From the NCBI GenBank assembly GCA_050050615.1, contig JASFTV010000095.1, forward strand, positions 1 to 11,077: a DNA stretch of 11,077 nucleotides, given 5' to 3'. The notes beneath the pieces are model-generated. The model worked only from the letters and a program-made list of their open reading frames with translations, was not told where the DNA came from and did not search any database. The stretch is from JASFTV01 sp050050615. Its GTDB lineage: Bacteria; Desulfobacterota; DSM-4660; Desulfatiglandales; HGW-15. Positions within the stretch are counted from its first letter, which is position 1; the number at the start of each line of letters is the position of its first letter. This document shows positions 1 through 7,081 of the stretch, piece after piece. The translations under genes were made by a program, and so were the position numbers.

Positions 1-2
1 CA

Positions 3-89
3 GTACCCTTCATCGCTTACAAGAACAGGGCCCTGGATGCGGCCTTTCACGTGGATCACTTGATGGAATTAGTTGATCTAATTTTGTGA
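3..89 (+). CDS. 3' end of an unidentified gene entering from the left edge
   Basis: An open frame runs from the left edge and stops at TGA 87-89, giving 28 residues that end in HVDHLMELVDLIL. It reads like a real C-terminus: a hydrophobic strand (VPFIAY) followed by an amphipathic helix. The stop lies 6 bases from the pilQ stop on the other strand, a normal arrangement for convergent genes. The strand-then-helix ending is reminiscent of the C-terminus of HAD-type phosphatases, but this is a weak impression from a very short piece. The other two plus-strand frames also run open for 20 and 25 codons, so the coding call is only moderately better than chance. Confidence 0.35.
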   Translation, partial: VPFIAYKNRALDAAFHVDHLMELVDLIL

Positions 90-95
90 AACTAT

Positions 96-2444
96 CTAGG
101 ATTTAGCATAAGAGGGTAGCACCGTGGGCGTTAAGAATATCAGCAGCTCGCTCTTTGTGTCCGATTTCGTTTGAGCCTTGAACAACCATCCCAAGAACGG
201 GATGCGCCTCAACCCCGGAATGCCGCTTTCATCCTCGCTGGTATCTTCCTTGTAGATGCCGCCAATAACAACCGTCTCTCCACTTTTGATCATCAATTTT
301 GTATTGATCGATTTTTTCAGGAGCCTGGTCGAAGAGGGCGCCGAATCATCCGTGACCTCCACATCCAGGGTGATGAAATTGTTGAAACTGACGGTGGGGG
401 TCACCGTAAGCGACAACGTGGCATCCAGCGTGGTGGATGCGACGTTCTCCGTGGCCGGTATGATAATGGAGTCACCCCGGCTGATGGTTGCCGACTGCCC
501 GTTCATGGCGATGACCTTAGGAGCGGAAATGATCTTCGCCGTACCCTCGTTTTCAGACAGAGCCAGCTTCGCATCCAAAATGGTTGCCGTCAGCCCTGAT
601 CCACTCAGCTTTGAGAAAACGAGGCTCATGTTGGGCGCCCAGCCCTCCGGGGTGTTGGTGATAAAGGTGGGGCTCTTCAATCTGCCTCCTTCTGGGAAGG
701 CGCTTGGATCGCCCGGGTCTACCGAGGTGGGTGTTCCGCCGAAATCAGTGAAGGGAACGCCCGTACTACTTCGCTTCTGTATCTGAAATTGATCCCATTG
801 AATCCCCAGGTCCCGTATCAAGTTCTCCGAGGCGTCAACGATGCGGGCCTCTATCATGACCTGCTTCACCGGGGTATCAAACTTCTTGACAATCTGTTTC
901 GCCTGCTCAACGTTGGAAGCGATGTCTGTGATAATAATCGTGTTTGTCCGGGCGTCCACGCTCATTGCTGCGCCCCGTTTTTTCCCCGCTTCACTCAGAC
1001 TGAGAAGGGTCATAATTTCACTCGCCTTGGCGAAATCCACCGGAACGTATTCGGTCACGAGGGGCTCCAGTTCCTTCTCCTTTTCCTTTTCCTCAAGCGC
1101 TCTTTTTCGCTCAGCCTCCAACCTCGCCTGATACTGCTCTATTGCTCTTCTCTCTTCAGCTTCGATCTGAGCGATCTGTGCCTTTGTTGTGATCCAGATG
1201 ACGTTTCCTACCCGTCTCTTGCCCAGATTATTGTTATCCAGAATCAGATCCAAGGCCTGGTCCCAGGGGACATTTTTCAGCCTCATGGAAACCGTCCCCT
1301 TGACATTTGGACCCCAAACAATATTCAAGTTGCTCACTTCTGCGATCAAACGCAGGATATTGGTCACATCCGCATTCACAAAGTCCATCGTCATGGGCGC
1401 GCCTGTATATTTCTTCCGGAGGCTTGGAATCGGCGCCGGCTTTTCAGGTAAAGAGACCGCGGGAACACCGGGTTCTTTCGCCGCAGCCGATGGTTGAGGA
1501 ACCGCCGGCTCAGCAGGTGAGGGGGCAGCCTGAGCCAATTTCAGAGGAACAATCCTCTTTTCCGGCGGTTTCACGGAAGTCCGGCCAAAGTCGATGGTGA
1601 TCTCCGTCTCTTTTTGTCTAACATGGTATGGGACCATCTCCCTGAGGGTTATGGCAATGGTGACAGCTTTTTTGGCCGGTGAGAGCGACGCTTTGACACG
1701 GTCCACGGCCCCGTCAAAAAAGAAGGAGTCCAATCGCCTCATGATCAGCGGGGGGATCGTGGTCTGGGGCAGTGTCAAGATCAGGTGCTTGGACCCTTTC
1801 TGATCGATGTCATATCGAGCCTTTTTGTCTGTTGTCACGATCACTCGGGATTTGCCGAGTGGTAGCATGGTAAAGTCAATGCCGAGGATTTGGGTCAACG
1901 GTATCCGACTTTTCTTGAAAAAGATTCGCGGCTCCGAGGGAGTAACGGGGAGTTCCACCTCTTCTTCAACCCCTTCAACAACCGGCTCGGGAGCTTTGGT
2001 GATCTCTTTCCCCGGGGTTAAGGTCAGTCTGATGAGACTGTCTGCAGCCTCAATCTCATAATCAAGGGGGCCGATCATGCCAACGACCATTCTTGTCGTT
2101 ATGGCCTGAGTCTTACCCTGTTCGAAACGGATCGTTGTGACATTTCCGCTGTTGACCTCTGTGGTTCGAGGGAGACGACTGCCCGGCTTTGCTCGGATAT
2201 CGAGAATGATCCTGGGTGGATCAAGCAATCTAAAGGCCGTGTACGGGGCAGTCCCGCTGTTGATGATCTCTACCACAGTCTGCTCAGGAGCGGGGTTGAC
2301 CGTTATGGATTCTATGATGGGTCCCTGATCCGAGGCGCCCTGATTTGCGACGGTCGCCGCGCACCCGCTCAGGATCAGACCGCCTATAGCCAGATATATG
2401 AAAGAGATGATTCCCTTTTCACACAGGCTCCGCTTTTTCCCCAT
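96..2444 (-). CDS. pilQ: Type IV pilus outer-membrane secretin PilQ, with a lipoprotein signal
   Basis: PilQ forms the outer-membrane channel through which the pilus fibre passes. The 782-residue product has the family layout: two AMIN-type beta domains (about 43-145 and 175-290), a Pro/Ala-rich linker (about 295-345), a secretin/TonB N-terminal short domain (about 350-416), a charged Glu/Lys/Arg helical linker (about 417-455), an N1-type secretin_N domain (about 462-531) and the C-terminal secretin barrel domain (about 531-777). The barrel domain ends with GIPGLRRIPFLGWLF and ELLIFLTPTV, both typical of secretins. I chose the ATG at 2442-2444 because AAGGAG stands 7 bases upstream and because it opens a signal peptide ending in the lipobox LSGC (Cys28). 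A longer in-frame start at 2522 has no ribosome site. It is the last gene of pilMNOPQ. The lipobox is unusual for PilQ, which normally depends on a separate pilotin lipoprotein such as PilF/PilW or Tgl. Confidence 0.96.
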   Translation of the reverse strand: MGKKRSLCEKGIISFIYLAIGGLILSGCAATVANQGASDQGPIIESITVNPAPEQTVVEIINSGTAPYTAFRLLDPPRIILDIRAKPGSRLPRTTEVNSGNVTTIRFEQGKTQAITTRMVVGMIGPLDYEIEAADSLIRLTLTPGKEITKAPEPVVEGVEEEVELPVTPSEPRIFFKKSRIPLTQILGIDFTMLPLGKSRVIVTTDKKARYDIDQKGSKHLILTLPQTTIPPLIMRRLDSFFFDGAVDRVKASLSPAKKAVTIAITLREMVPYHVRQKETEITIDFGRTSVKPPEKRIVPLKLAQAAPSPAEPAVPQPSAAAKEPGVPAVSLPEKPAPIPSLRKKYTGAPMTMDFVNADVTNILRLIAEVSNLNIVWGPNVKGTVSMRLKNVPWDQALDLILDNNNLGKRRVGNVIWITTKAQIAQIEAEERRAIEQYQARLEAERKRALEEKEKEKELEPLVTEYVPVDFAKASEIMTLLSLSEAGKKRGAAMSVDARTNTIIITDIASNVEQAKQIVKKFDTPVKQVMIEARIVDASENLIRDLGIQWDQFQIQKRSSTGVPFTDFGGTPTSVDPGDPSAFPEGGRLKSPTFITNTPEGWAPNMSLVFSKLSGSGLTATILDAKLALSENEGTAKIISAPKVIAMNGQSATISRGDSIIIPATENVASTTLDATLSLTVTPTVSFNNFITLDVEVTDDSAPSSTRLLKKSINTKLMIKSGETVVIGGIYKEDTSEDESGIPGLRRIPFLGWLFKAQTKSDTKSELLIFLTPTVLPSYAKS

Positions 2445-2534
2445 GGATAGTCTCCTTAGAATAGGTTCGTATTGCTCTTCTTTCCCTGCATCCACAATCC
2501 ATCTTACAAGCAGAAACGGCATTGTGGCATGATT

Positions 2535-3071
2535 TTACATGGGAGACGGTATCTTTTTTGTGATCTCTCGGGTTTTCTTAGTCCCTCTGAAATCCCTATA
2601 CTCTTCCCTGATGACCACTTCTTTTTCCTTAATCTTATCGACCACGCCGCCATTCGTCCCTATGGCAGTCCCTTGCCTGATCACATGGCCCAAGCCCTTA
2701 GAATCACGCACCATGGCATAGTTGCCCTTGGGTCCCTTTACGATGGCAATCAGCTCCAGTTGGGAAAGATCGAGTGTTTCCAGGTAGGTTTTTGGTTTTC
2801 TCCTCTTTTTCTCCTCGACCTCTTCCTGTATCGCAATAAAAGATTTGAAGGGGTCCGTTTTCTCCGTAGGGTCATAAGAGTACTCGCCCTCTTTCCTCTT
2901 CTGCCCTTTATCTGCCGCCTTTCCGCTCATCTCATTCTTTGCTTCGACTATCTTCTTAGGAGCCCTGGCAGGCTTGTAGACAATCTCCTGGGCGGCAACA
3001 GCTGTGTCAACCTGGAGAAAAACAAAAATCAACAATAATAAGAGACTACTTCTTGCGGCTCTTATTGGCAT
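2535..3071 (-). CDS. pilP: Type IV pilus assembly protein PilP
   Basis: PilP is the periplasmic protein that links the PilN-PilO inner-membrane complex to the secretin PilQ. The 178-residue product has an N-terminal signal peptide (Arg-rich start, hydrophobic core at about 10-19, AVA-type cleavage near 26) and then a charged, probably disordered stretch. A C-terminal PilP beta domain follows (about 70-175), containing LSQLELIAIVKG and the VVDKIKEKEVVIRE strands. I chose ATG 3069-3071 because AGGTGG lies 5 bases upstream. A GTG at 3078-3080 is in frame but poorly placed. The start overlaps the end of pilO by 26 bases, implying translational coupling. PilP in Neisseria, Pseudomonas and Myxococcus is a lipoprotein, but no cysteine is present near this signal peptide, so it is probably a soluble periplasmic or uncleaved anchored form. 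Confidence 0.93.
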   Translation of the reverse strand: MPIRAARSSLLLLLIFVFLQVDTAVAAQEIVYKPARAPKKIVEAKNEMSGKAADKGQKRKEGEYSYDPTEKTDPFKSFIAIQEEVEEKKRRKPKTYLETLDLSQLELIAIVKGPKGNYAMVRDSKGLGHVIRQGTAIGTNGGVVDKIKEKEVVIREEYRDFRGTKKTREITKKIPSPM

Positions 3072-3642
3072 CGCTACCACCTTTGAATCTGTATGTTACG
3101 GCATCGCATGTGGTGGTCAAAATGGTGGAACGCTCACTGATCGGCTTCATGGATACATTAAGAATGTTCACAATCCGCTCCATGCGTCCAACCCTATCAA
3201 AAAAGATGGCCACGTCATGGTAGGTTCCGCTTACTTCGATGGAAACAGGAATTTCCATATAGAAATCCCGAGCCCTCTCCCTCTTGGGGCTGAAATAGCG
3301 AAATTCGAGTCGTGAATCGGTCCCCAACTGGGTGATCGTTTTCAGAAGGGTGGGGATCTCTTTGGTGTTGGGCAACAGCCTAAGGGCCTCCTTAAACTGA
3401 GCGTCCACTTCGGCATATTCCGCTTCAAATTTCTTGAGCTGCCTAGCCCTCACGATCACTCGGTTGAGTTGGGTCTGAAGACGCGCAATCTCTTGACCGG
3501 TTTTTTCAATCTCCTCGCTCTTGGGGAGATAGAAGAACCACGCGAAGATACCCACTAGAATCACAATGGTGCCCACAAAAATCAGCATCCTGTAGGGCAT
3601 CTTGATCTTTTCAACCTGTTCAAACAAAGAGCCTTTCGCCAT
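3046..3642 (-). CDS. pilO: Type IV pilus inner-membrane protein PilO
   Basis: PilO is a bitopic inner-membrane protein that pairs with PilN and binds PilP, forming the alignment complex of the pilus machine. The 198-residue product has a short cytoplasmic N-terminus and one membrane segment (about 18-39, MLIFVGTIVILVGIFAWFFY). A heptad-rich coiled coil follows (about 43-85, IEKTGQEIARLQTQLNRVI), then a C-terminal ferredoxin-like periplasmic domain with PVSIEVSGTYHDVAIFFDRVGRMERIVNI, shown here in part as PVSIEVSGTYHD and FFDRVGRMERIV. The length matches the family. It starts at ATG 3640-3642, with a GAGAGGA sequence a little farther upstream than ideal. It lies 41 bases after pilN and overlaps pilP. 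Confidence 0.95.
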   Translation of the reverse strand: MAKGSLFEQVEKIKMPYRMLIFVGTIVILVGIFAWFFYLPKSEEIEKTGQEIARLQTQLNRVIVRARQLKKFEAEYAEVDAQFKEALRLLPNTKEIPTLLKTITQLGTDSRLEFRYFSPKRERARDFYMEIPVSIEVSGTYHDVAIFFDRVGRMERIVNILNVSMKPISERSTILTTTCDAVTYRFKGGSDANKSRKK

Positions 3643-3683
3643 TTCTTAATGGATTCCTCTCTCGCTCGTTATCCTCTTTTTCA

Positions 3684-4256
3684 CTAGTTAGCCCTGGTTT
3701 TCTGTTTATATGCGTAAGTCTTGCAATCCAAGACAAAATCCGACACCCGCAGCTTGTACGCGGGCATGTATCTCAGTCTGGCACTCTGCAAATTCACACT
3801 GCCTACGTAATCGGACCTCTCCAGGTTGGTCATAAAAAGAGCCACCGTCTCATTGTCCATGGCGGTTCCTGACAATTTGAGAGTGCCTGCGGATTCTTGC
3901 AAGGAAGTCAGCCACAATTTCTCTTTGGGTATGGCCATGGCAATCTCGTCGAGGAGGTGGACAGGCCCTGTCTTGTTTTTTTCGAGTTGTTTGATGACAG
4001 CCAGTTTTGCCCGAATCTCTTTGATCTTCTTCTCCAACTCATTTATTTTCCTGATCGTAGCTTGGTAGGTTTTGAGTTTTGTTTGGAGATCTGCCCTCTG
4101 CTCTTGGAGGCGACGCAACTCACTGTTGAGCTGGATGAAATAATAGGCCATTACCAATATTGAGAACAGGACACACAAGCAATAGATTGTGATCTGCCGT
4201 CTTATGTTCTCTTTTTTTCTGGCCGCCCTAAAGGGTAAGAGATTGATCCTTATCAT
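3684..4256 (-). CDS. pilN: Type IV pilus inner-membrane protein PilN
   Basis: PilN is the bitopic partner of PilO. Its conserved cytoplasmic N-terminus docks onto PilM. The 190-residue product begins MIRINLLPFRAARKKE, which carries the INLLP PilM-binding motif almost unchanged. One membrane segment follows (about 22-42, ITIYCLCVLFSILVMAYYFI), then a coiled coil (about 45-90) and a periplasmic domain with strands typical of the family (LKLSGTAMDNETVALFM). The ATG overlaps the stop of pilM by four bases in an ATGA arrangement, so the two are probably translationally coupled. The length is normal. Confidence 0.95.
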   Translation of the reverse strand: MIRINLLPFRAARKKENIRRQITIYCLCVLFSILVMAYYFIQLNSELRRLQEQRADLQTKLKTYQATIRKINELEKKIKEIRAKLAVIKQLEKNKTGPVHLLDEIAMAIPKEKLWLTSLQESAGTLKLSGTAMDNETVALFMTNLERSDYVGSVNLQSARLRYMPAYKLRVSDFVLDCKTYAYKQKTRAN

Positions 4257-5344
4257 TTGTCACCAATACTCCTTAATGCCAGGCCCACTGCAACGGCAGC
4301 CTGGGGTGCCATATAGCCCAAGTATTTAGGGTCAAATACCTTTTCGCTGATTTGGAGATTGGCAAAAGGATTTAACTCCTCCACCGGGATATCTGTCTCC
4401 AACTCCAGGTACTTTTGAAAACCGGGAATCCTGCAGGATCCCCCGCTGACGAAGATTTTTTCGATGTTTTCATCAGGGTAGGTAGTTGCAAGGAAGTCGA
4501 GGGCCCGTTTTATCTCATTGACCCAGCCGGAAACAACGGAGGTAAAAACCTCTTCCAGATCCGCCCTATCCTTACTCTCTATTTTTGTGGCACCCAATTT
4601 CATTCTCTCTGCCTCATCATAAGAGACATCGAATTTTGACATGATGCCCTCGTTTATTTGGTACCCACCATAGGAGGAATCCCTGGTGAAAATAGACACC
4701 CCGTCCTTGATGGCATTGATCCCCAATTCCTCGGCCCCGACATTGACGAGTGCATAAGAGCCGGAAATATCCTCTCGGCTTATTTCAAAGGCGTTCTGAA
4801 GAGCGAACGCATCCACGTCAAGGATCGCAGGACTAAGCCCCGTAAGGTGAAGCAGGCTGACATAATCCTCCACGATGTCCTTCTTGGCCGCGACAAGCAT
4901 GACATCCATGAGGCCTCTAGCCTCCTTGTCGGACTCTCCTGCTTTCTCTTCAATCTCTTCCAGTTCAGAAAGGATTTCGTAATCGAGATTCACGTCATTT
5001 ATGTCAAAGGGGATGTACTGCTCAGCCTCATCCTGGATGGAACCCTCGAGTTCTGATTCCTTTCTTTTTTCGATGCTTATCTTTTTCACAATGACCGAGT
5101 AACCCGAGATGGATGTGACGACATTTTTGTTGCTCACTCTGAGGTTTTTGTAAAGATTCTTGATGGCTGATGAGACGATTTCCATCTCCTTGATGGAGCC
5201 TTCCACGATGGCATCATGCGGTAAACCAATGATCCCGAAGTTCTTTAGGATCATTCCTCTTTTTGTATCCTCGATCTCCACCAGCTTGACAGAGTGTGAG
5301 CCAATATCCAATCCGACCAATTGATTCTTTTTGGGAACAGGCAT
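4253..5344 (-). CDS. pilM: Type IV pilus actin-like ATP-binding protein PilM
   Basis: PilM is a cytoplasmic FtsA/actin-like protein that binds ATP and the N-terminal peptide of PilN, connecting the membrane complex to the cytoplasmic motor. The 363-residue product has the actin-fold phosphate-1 motif near the N-terminus (VGLDIGSHSVKLVEI, residues 10-24). The adenosine-site motif IFVSGGSCRIPGF lies at about 297-309, with a Gly-rich ALVNVGAEELGI phosphate-2-like strand between them. It ends in an AAVAVGLALR helix typical of PilM. I chose ATG 5342-5344 because AGAAGG sits 6 bases upstream. An in-frame TTG two codons earlier is less likely. It starts 11 bases after the regulator gene and is the first structural gene of the operon. 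Confidence 0.96.
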   Translation of the reverse strand: MPVPKKNQLVGLDIGSHSVKLVEIEDTKRGMILKNFGIIGLPHDAIVEGSIKEMEIVSSAIKNLYKNLRVSNKNVVTSISGYSVIVKKISIEKRKESELEGSIQDEAEQYIPFDINDVNLDYEILSELEEIEEKAGESDKEARGLMDVMLVAAKKDIVEDYVSLLHLTGLSPAILDVDAFALQNAFEISREDISGSYALVNVGAEELGINAIKDGVSIFTRDSSYGGYQINEGIMSKFDVSYDEAERMKLGATKIESKDRADLEEVFTSVVSGWVNEIKRALDFLATTYPDENIEKIFVSGGSCRIPGFQKYLELETDIPVEELNPFANLQISEKVFDPKYLGYMAPQAAVAVGLALRSIGDK

Positions 5345-5355
5345 AATCAACCTTC

Positions 5356-5556
5356 TTAATCTTCGGGAAAAATCTTATCTTTGTCAGCCAGATTATAGCC
5401 TAGGGCCAAAATGATCTTTCTCCTCGTCTCCATTCGGCAGCTTTTACCTTTCTCGATTCTATCGATGGTCAATGGGGAAACGCCGGCCTTTCTAGCCAAC
5501 TCCGCTTTGCTCATCAGGAGTTCCTCGCGGATCTCTTTTACGATATTCTGTGACAA
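5356..5556 (-). CDS. Small XRE-family helix-turn-helix regulator leading the pil operon
   Basis: This 66-residue protein is almost entirely one Cro/CI-type helix-turn-helix domain. IREELLMSKAELARKAGVS forms the first helices and turn, PLTIDRIEKGKS the recognition helix, and TRRKIILALGYN the last helix. No sensor or oligomerisation domain is visible. The start is TTG 5554-5556, supported by GGAGGA 5 bases upstream. No ATG is better placed. It lies 11 bases before pilM in the same direction and sits just inside the operon promoter, so it is presumably co-transcribed with pilMNOPQ and may control its own operon. That regulatory role is inferred from position only. No specific named regulator is recognised. 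Confidence 0.88.
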   Translation of the reverse strand: MSQNIVKEIREELLMSKAELARKAGVSPLTIDRIEKGKSCRMETRRKIILALGYNLADKDKIFPED

Positions 5557-5610
5557 TTTTTCCTCCAGATTTCCGGTTTACCACAACTGGTTTCCACGAC
5601 ATAAGCAAAT

Positions 5611-5638
5611 ATCATATATATATGTTAATATTTGTCAA
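5611..5638 (-). promoter_or_regulatory. Sigma70-like promoter of the XRE-pilMNOPQ operon
   Basis: On the minus strand, TTGACA (5633-5638, all six consensus bases) is followed after 16 bases by TATGAT (5611-5616, five of six). The start of transcription would fall near 5604, about 50 bases before the regulator's TTG codon. The stretch immediately upstream (5640-5700) is extremely A/T-rich and could act as an UP element. It is the only well-formed promoter seen in the operon's upstream gap. Confidence 0.7.
5613..5624. promoter_or_regulatory. Palindrome overlapping the pil promoter, candidate operator
   Basis: CATATATATATG is a perfect 12-bp palindrome covering most of the -10 hexamer and part of the spacer of the pil operon promoter. 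Its position is what one expects for a repressor site. The adjacent XRE gene encodes an obvious candidate ligand. Alternating TA sequence can be palindromic by chance in A/T-rich DNA, so this is only a suggestion. Confidence 0.3.
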
Positions 5639-5779
5639 GTATTTTCTTATAAATTAATTAAAATTTACATAATTTGTGTATATCTAGGGCATAATAAAAA
5701 AAATTGACACTACATATTGTATACGCCTTTTTAGCTTTCCTCCCTTTGTAGTAGACCCTTGAAGGCCTTACGAAGGGGG

Positions 5780-5818
5780 CCTGCTTAAGCAGGAGGCACC
5801 TCCGGATGCCATGGCATC
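5780..5818. repeat. Two adjacent 14-bp perfect palindromes in the pil-lepB gap
   Basis: CCTGCTTAAGCAGG (5780-5793) and GATGCCATGGCATC (5805-5818) are each perfect palindromes, separated by 11 bases. They sit in a GC-rich patch of about 75 bases (5762-5838) inside an otherwise A/T-rich gap, and AAGGG/CCCTT can close the patch as an outer stem. There is no following T-run on either strand, so they do not look like intrinsic terminators. A regulator site or dispersed intergenic repeat is possible. The 365-base gap 5557-5921 otherwise holds the two divergent promoters and the 12-bp palindrome, and I see no gene in it. Confidence 0.55.
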
Positions 5819-5852
5819 GGTCCTCCGCCTGATCCCTTATGCCAAAAAATCC

Positions 5853-5881
5853 TTTACAAATATTTGGATTACAGATTAAAT
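5853..5881 (+). promoter_or_regulatory. Probable lepB promoter
   Basis: TTTACA (5853-5858) and TTAAAT (5876-5881) are separated by 17 bases, a moderate sigma70 match. The transcript would start near 5888 and give a leader of about 35 bases carrying the AGGAGG ribosome site. Confidence 0.4.
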
Positions 5882-5921
5882 TCAGCCTGCAATCATTTTA
5901 AAATAAGACCAGGAGGCTTAT

Positions 5922-6539
5922 TTGGAAGGAAGTCAAGACAAGGCCAAACTTAAGAAGAAGAGTACGTTCAGGGAATATGCTGAGGCGGCGGCCATCGCTG
6001 TACTTCTTGCGCTATTCATACGAACCTTTGTGGTACAGGCCTTCAAGATACCGTCGGGGTCAATGGAACCCACATTGCTGGTCGGGGACCATATCCTTGT
6101 CAACAAGTTCATCTATGGAATCAAGATCCCTTTCATTCGCAAGACATTTGTACCCGTCAGTGAACCCGGCCGTGAAGATATCATCGTATTTATCTATCCT
6201 GTGGATAAGAGCAAGGATTTCATAAAGCGTGTGATCGGGCTGCCCGGAGATACCATAGAAATCACTGGGAAAGAAATCCGGGTCAATGGAAAGCCCTATA
6301 GCGACAAGCATGGCTTCTATGGACGTCACAATGAATCAAAGAAGAACCCTGGAAACAGTTATCACTATGGCCCCGTAACGGTTCCTCAGAATCATTTTTT
6401 TGTGATGGGAGACAACCGGGACCACAGCTATGACAGCCGATTCTGGGGATTCGTACCTTCAAAATCGATCAAGGGAAAGGCCTTTATCATCTATTGGTCG
6501 TGGCCTAATTGGAAGAGATTCTTGCACCTCGTAAAATAG
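5922..6539 (+). CDS. lepB: Signal peptidase I
   Basis: This membrane-bound serine protease removes signal peptides from exported proteins on the periplasmic face of the inner membrane. The 205-residue product has one N-terminal membrane segment (about 22-38). The catalytic motif IPSGSMEPTL follows, with Ser47 as the expected nucleophile. Further on is FIKRVIGLPGD with the general-base Lys102. The conserved box E is GDNRDHSYDSRFWGFV (163-178), a slight variant of the common GDNRDNSSDSRYWG. The length is that of short single-pass forms rather than the two-pass E. coli enzyme. The start codon is TTG, fixed by AGGAGG at 5911-5916 with 5-base spacing. The gene stands alone, divergent from the pil operon, and converges on the Nudix gene with only 4 bases between the stops. 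It could process PilP-type signal peptides but not PilQ's lipobox or the pilins, which need other peptidases. Confidence 0.96.
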   Translation: MEGSQDKAKLKKKSTFREYAEAAAIAVLLALFIRTFVVQAFKIPSGSMEPTLLVGDHILVNKFIYGIKIPFIRKTFVPVSEPGREDIIVFIYPVDKSKDFIKRVIGLPGDTIEITGKEIRVNGKPYSDKHGFYGRHNESKKNPGNSYHYGPVTVPQNHFFVMGDNRDHSYDSRFWGFVPSKSIKGKAFIIYWSWPNWKRFLHLVK

Positions 6540-6543
6540 TGCC

Positions 6544-7002
6544 CTATCGATCCCCTTCTTCGCTTTTCATCTTTTTTTCTCTCAGCTTGACCGCCATGTG
6601 AATCGTCTCCGCCACCTCCCGATGCACCCCCGTTTTCTGCAGCGCCTTCAGAGACACAAAGCGAACATCGCTGATATCAGAAGCGGCATATGGTACGCCT
6701 GATGACCGCCAGCCCCAGAAATCCGCGATCACATAATGGAATCGAACCCTTTTGTCCTGATCATAGATGATCCGATCCAGAACCCGGATCAAGCCGCCAA
6801 TCTCCACCTCGATACGAACCTCCTCCCATATTTCACGCTTCAACGCATCGACAAGCCTTTCCCCCAGTTCTACGACACCTCCCGGCAAGCTCCATTCACC
6901 CTCGCCCGGTTCCTGCCCTCTTTTGGCCAGCAAGACAGCGTCCTCATCAAAAATCACCCCACCCACGCCCACAATTGGGGATTCTGGATACTCTCTTTTC
7001 AT
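6544..7002 (-). CDS. Nudix hydrolase
   Basis: Nudix enzymes hydrolyse a nucleoside diphosphate linked to another group, using divalent metal. The 152-residue product carries a Nudix box at residues 42-64: Gly42, Glu48, Arg56-Glu57, Glu60-Glu61 and Ile64 fall at the required spacing. The usual late Gly is Arg63. VGVGGVIFDEDAVLLAKRG upstream is the first strand pair, and WSLPGG precedes the box. This arrangement resembles the ADP-ribose pyrophosphatase/MutT-like group, but the substrate cannot be assigned. The ATG at 7000-7002 has only a weak ribosome site. It is a single gene, convergent with lepB. Confidence 0.9.
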   Translation of the reverse strand: MKREYPESPIVGVGGVIFDEDAVLLAKRGQEPGEGEWSLPGGVVELGERLVDALKREIWEEVRIEVEIGGLIRVLDRIIYDQDKRVRFHYVIADFWGWRSSGVPYAASDISDVRFVSLKALQKTGVHREVAETIHMAVKLREKKMKSEEGDR

Positions 7003-7034
7003 AACAACCCGATCACTCTGTGGTTAACTTACAA

Positions 7035-7063
7035 TTCATACCCTGTTGCCTGAATTTTCGCAA
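7035..7063 (-). promoter_or_regulatory. Weak candidate promoter of the Nudix gene
   Basis: On the minus strand, TTGCGA (7058-7063) and TATGAA (7035-7040) are separated by 17 bases, each matching four of six consensus positions. It points at the Nudix start about 30 bases further on. It lies just outside the edge of the left repeat copy. Confidence 0.25.
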
Positions 7064-7081
7064 GGCTCAACATGTTCATGT

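Noticed and set aside
171..2328. Many open frames on the plus strand across pilQ
   Set aside because: They are opposite-strand shadows of a gene whose secretin and AMIN features are unmistakable.
2445..2522. 26-codon N-terminal extension of pilQ from an in-frame start at 2522
   Set aside because: No ribosome site is present, and it would bury the lipoprotein signal that begins at 2444 behind AAGGAG.
5704..5725. TTGACA at 5704-5709 as a plus-strand promoter for lepB
   Set aside because: The nearest TATA-like sequence is about 10 bases away, and nothing suitable stands at 16-18 bases.
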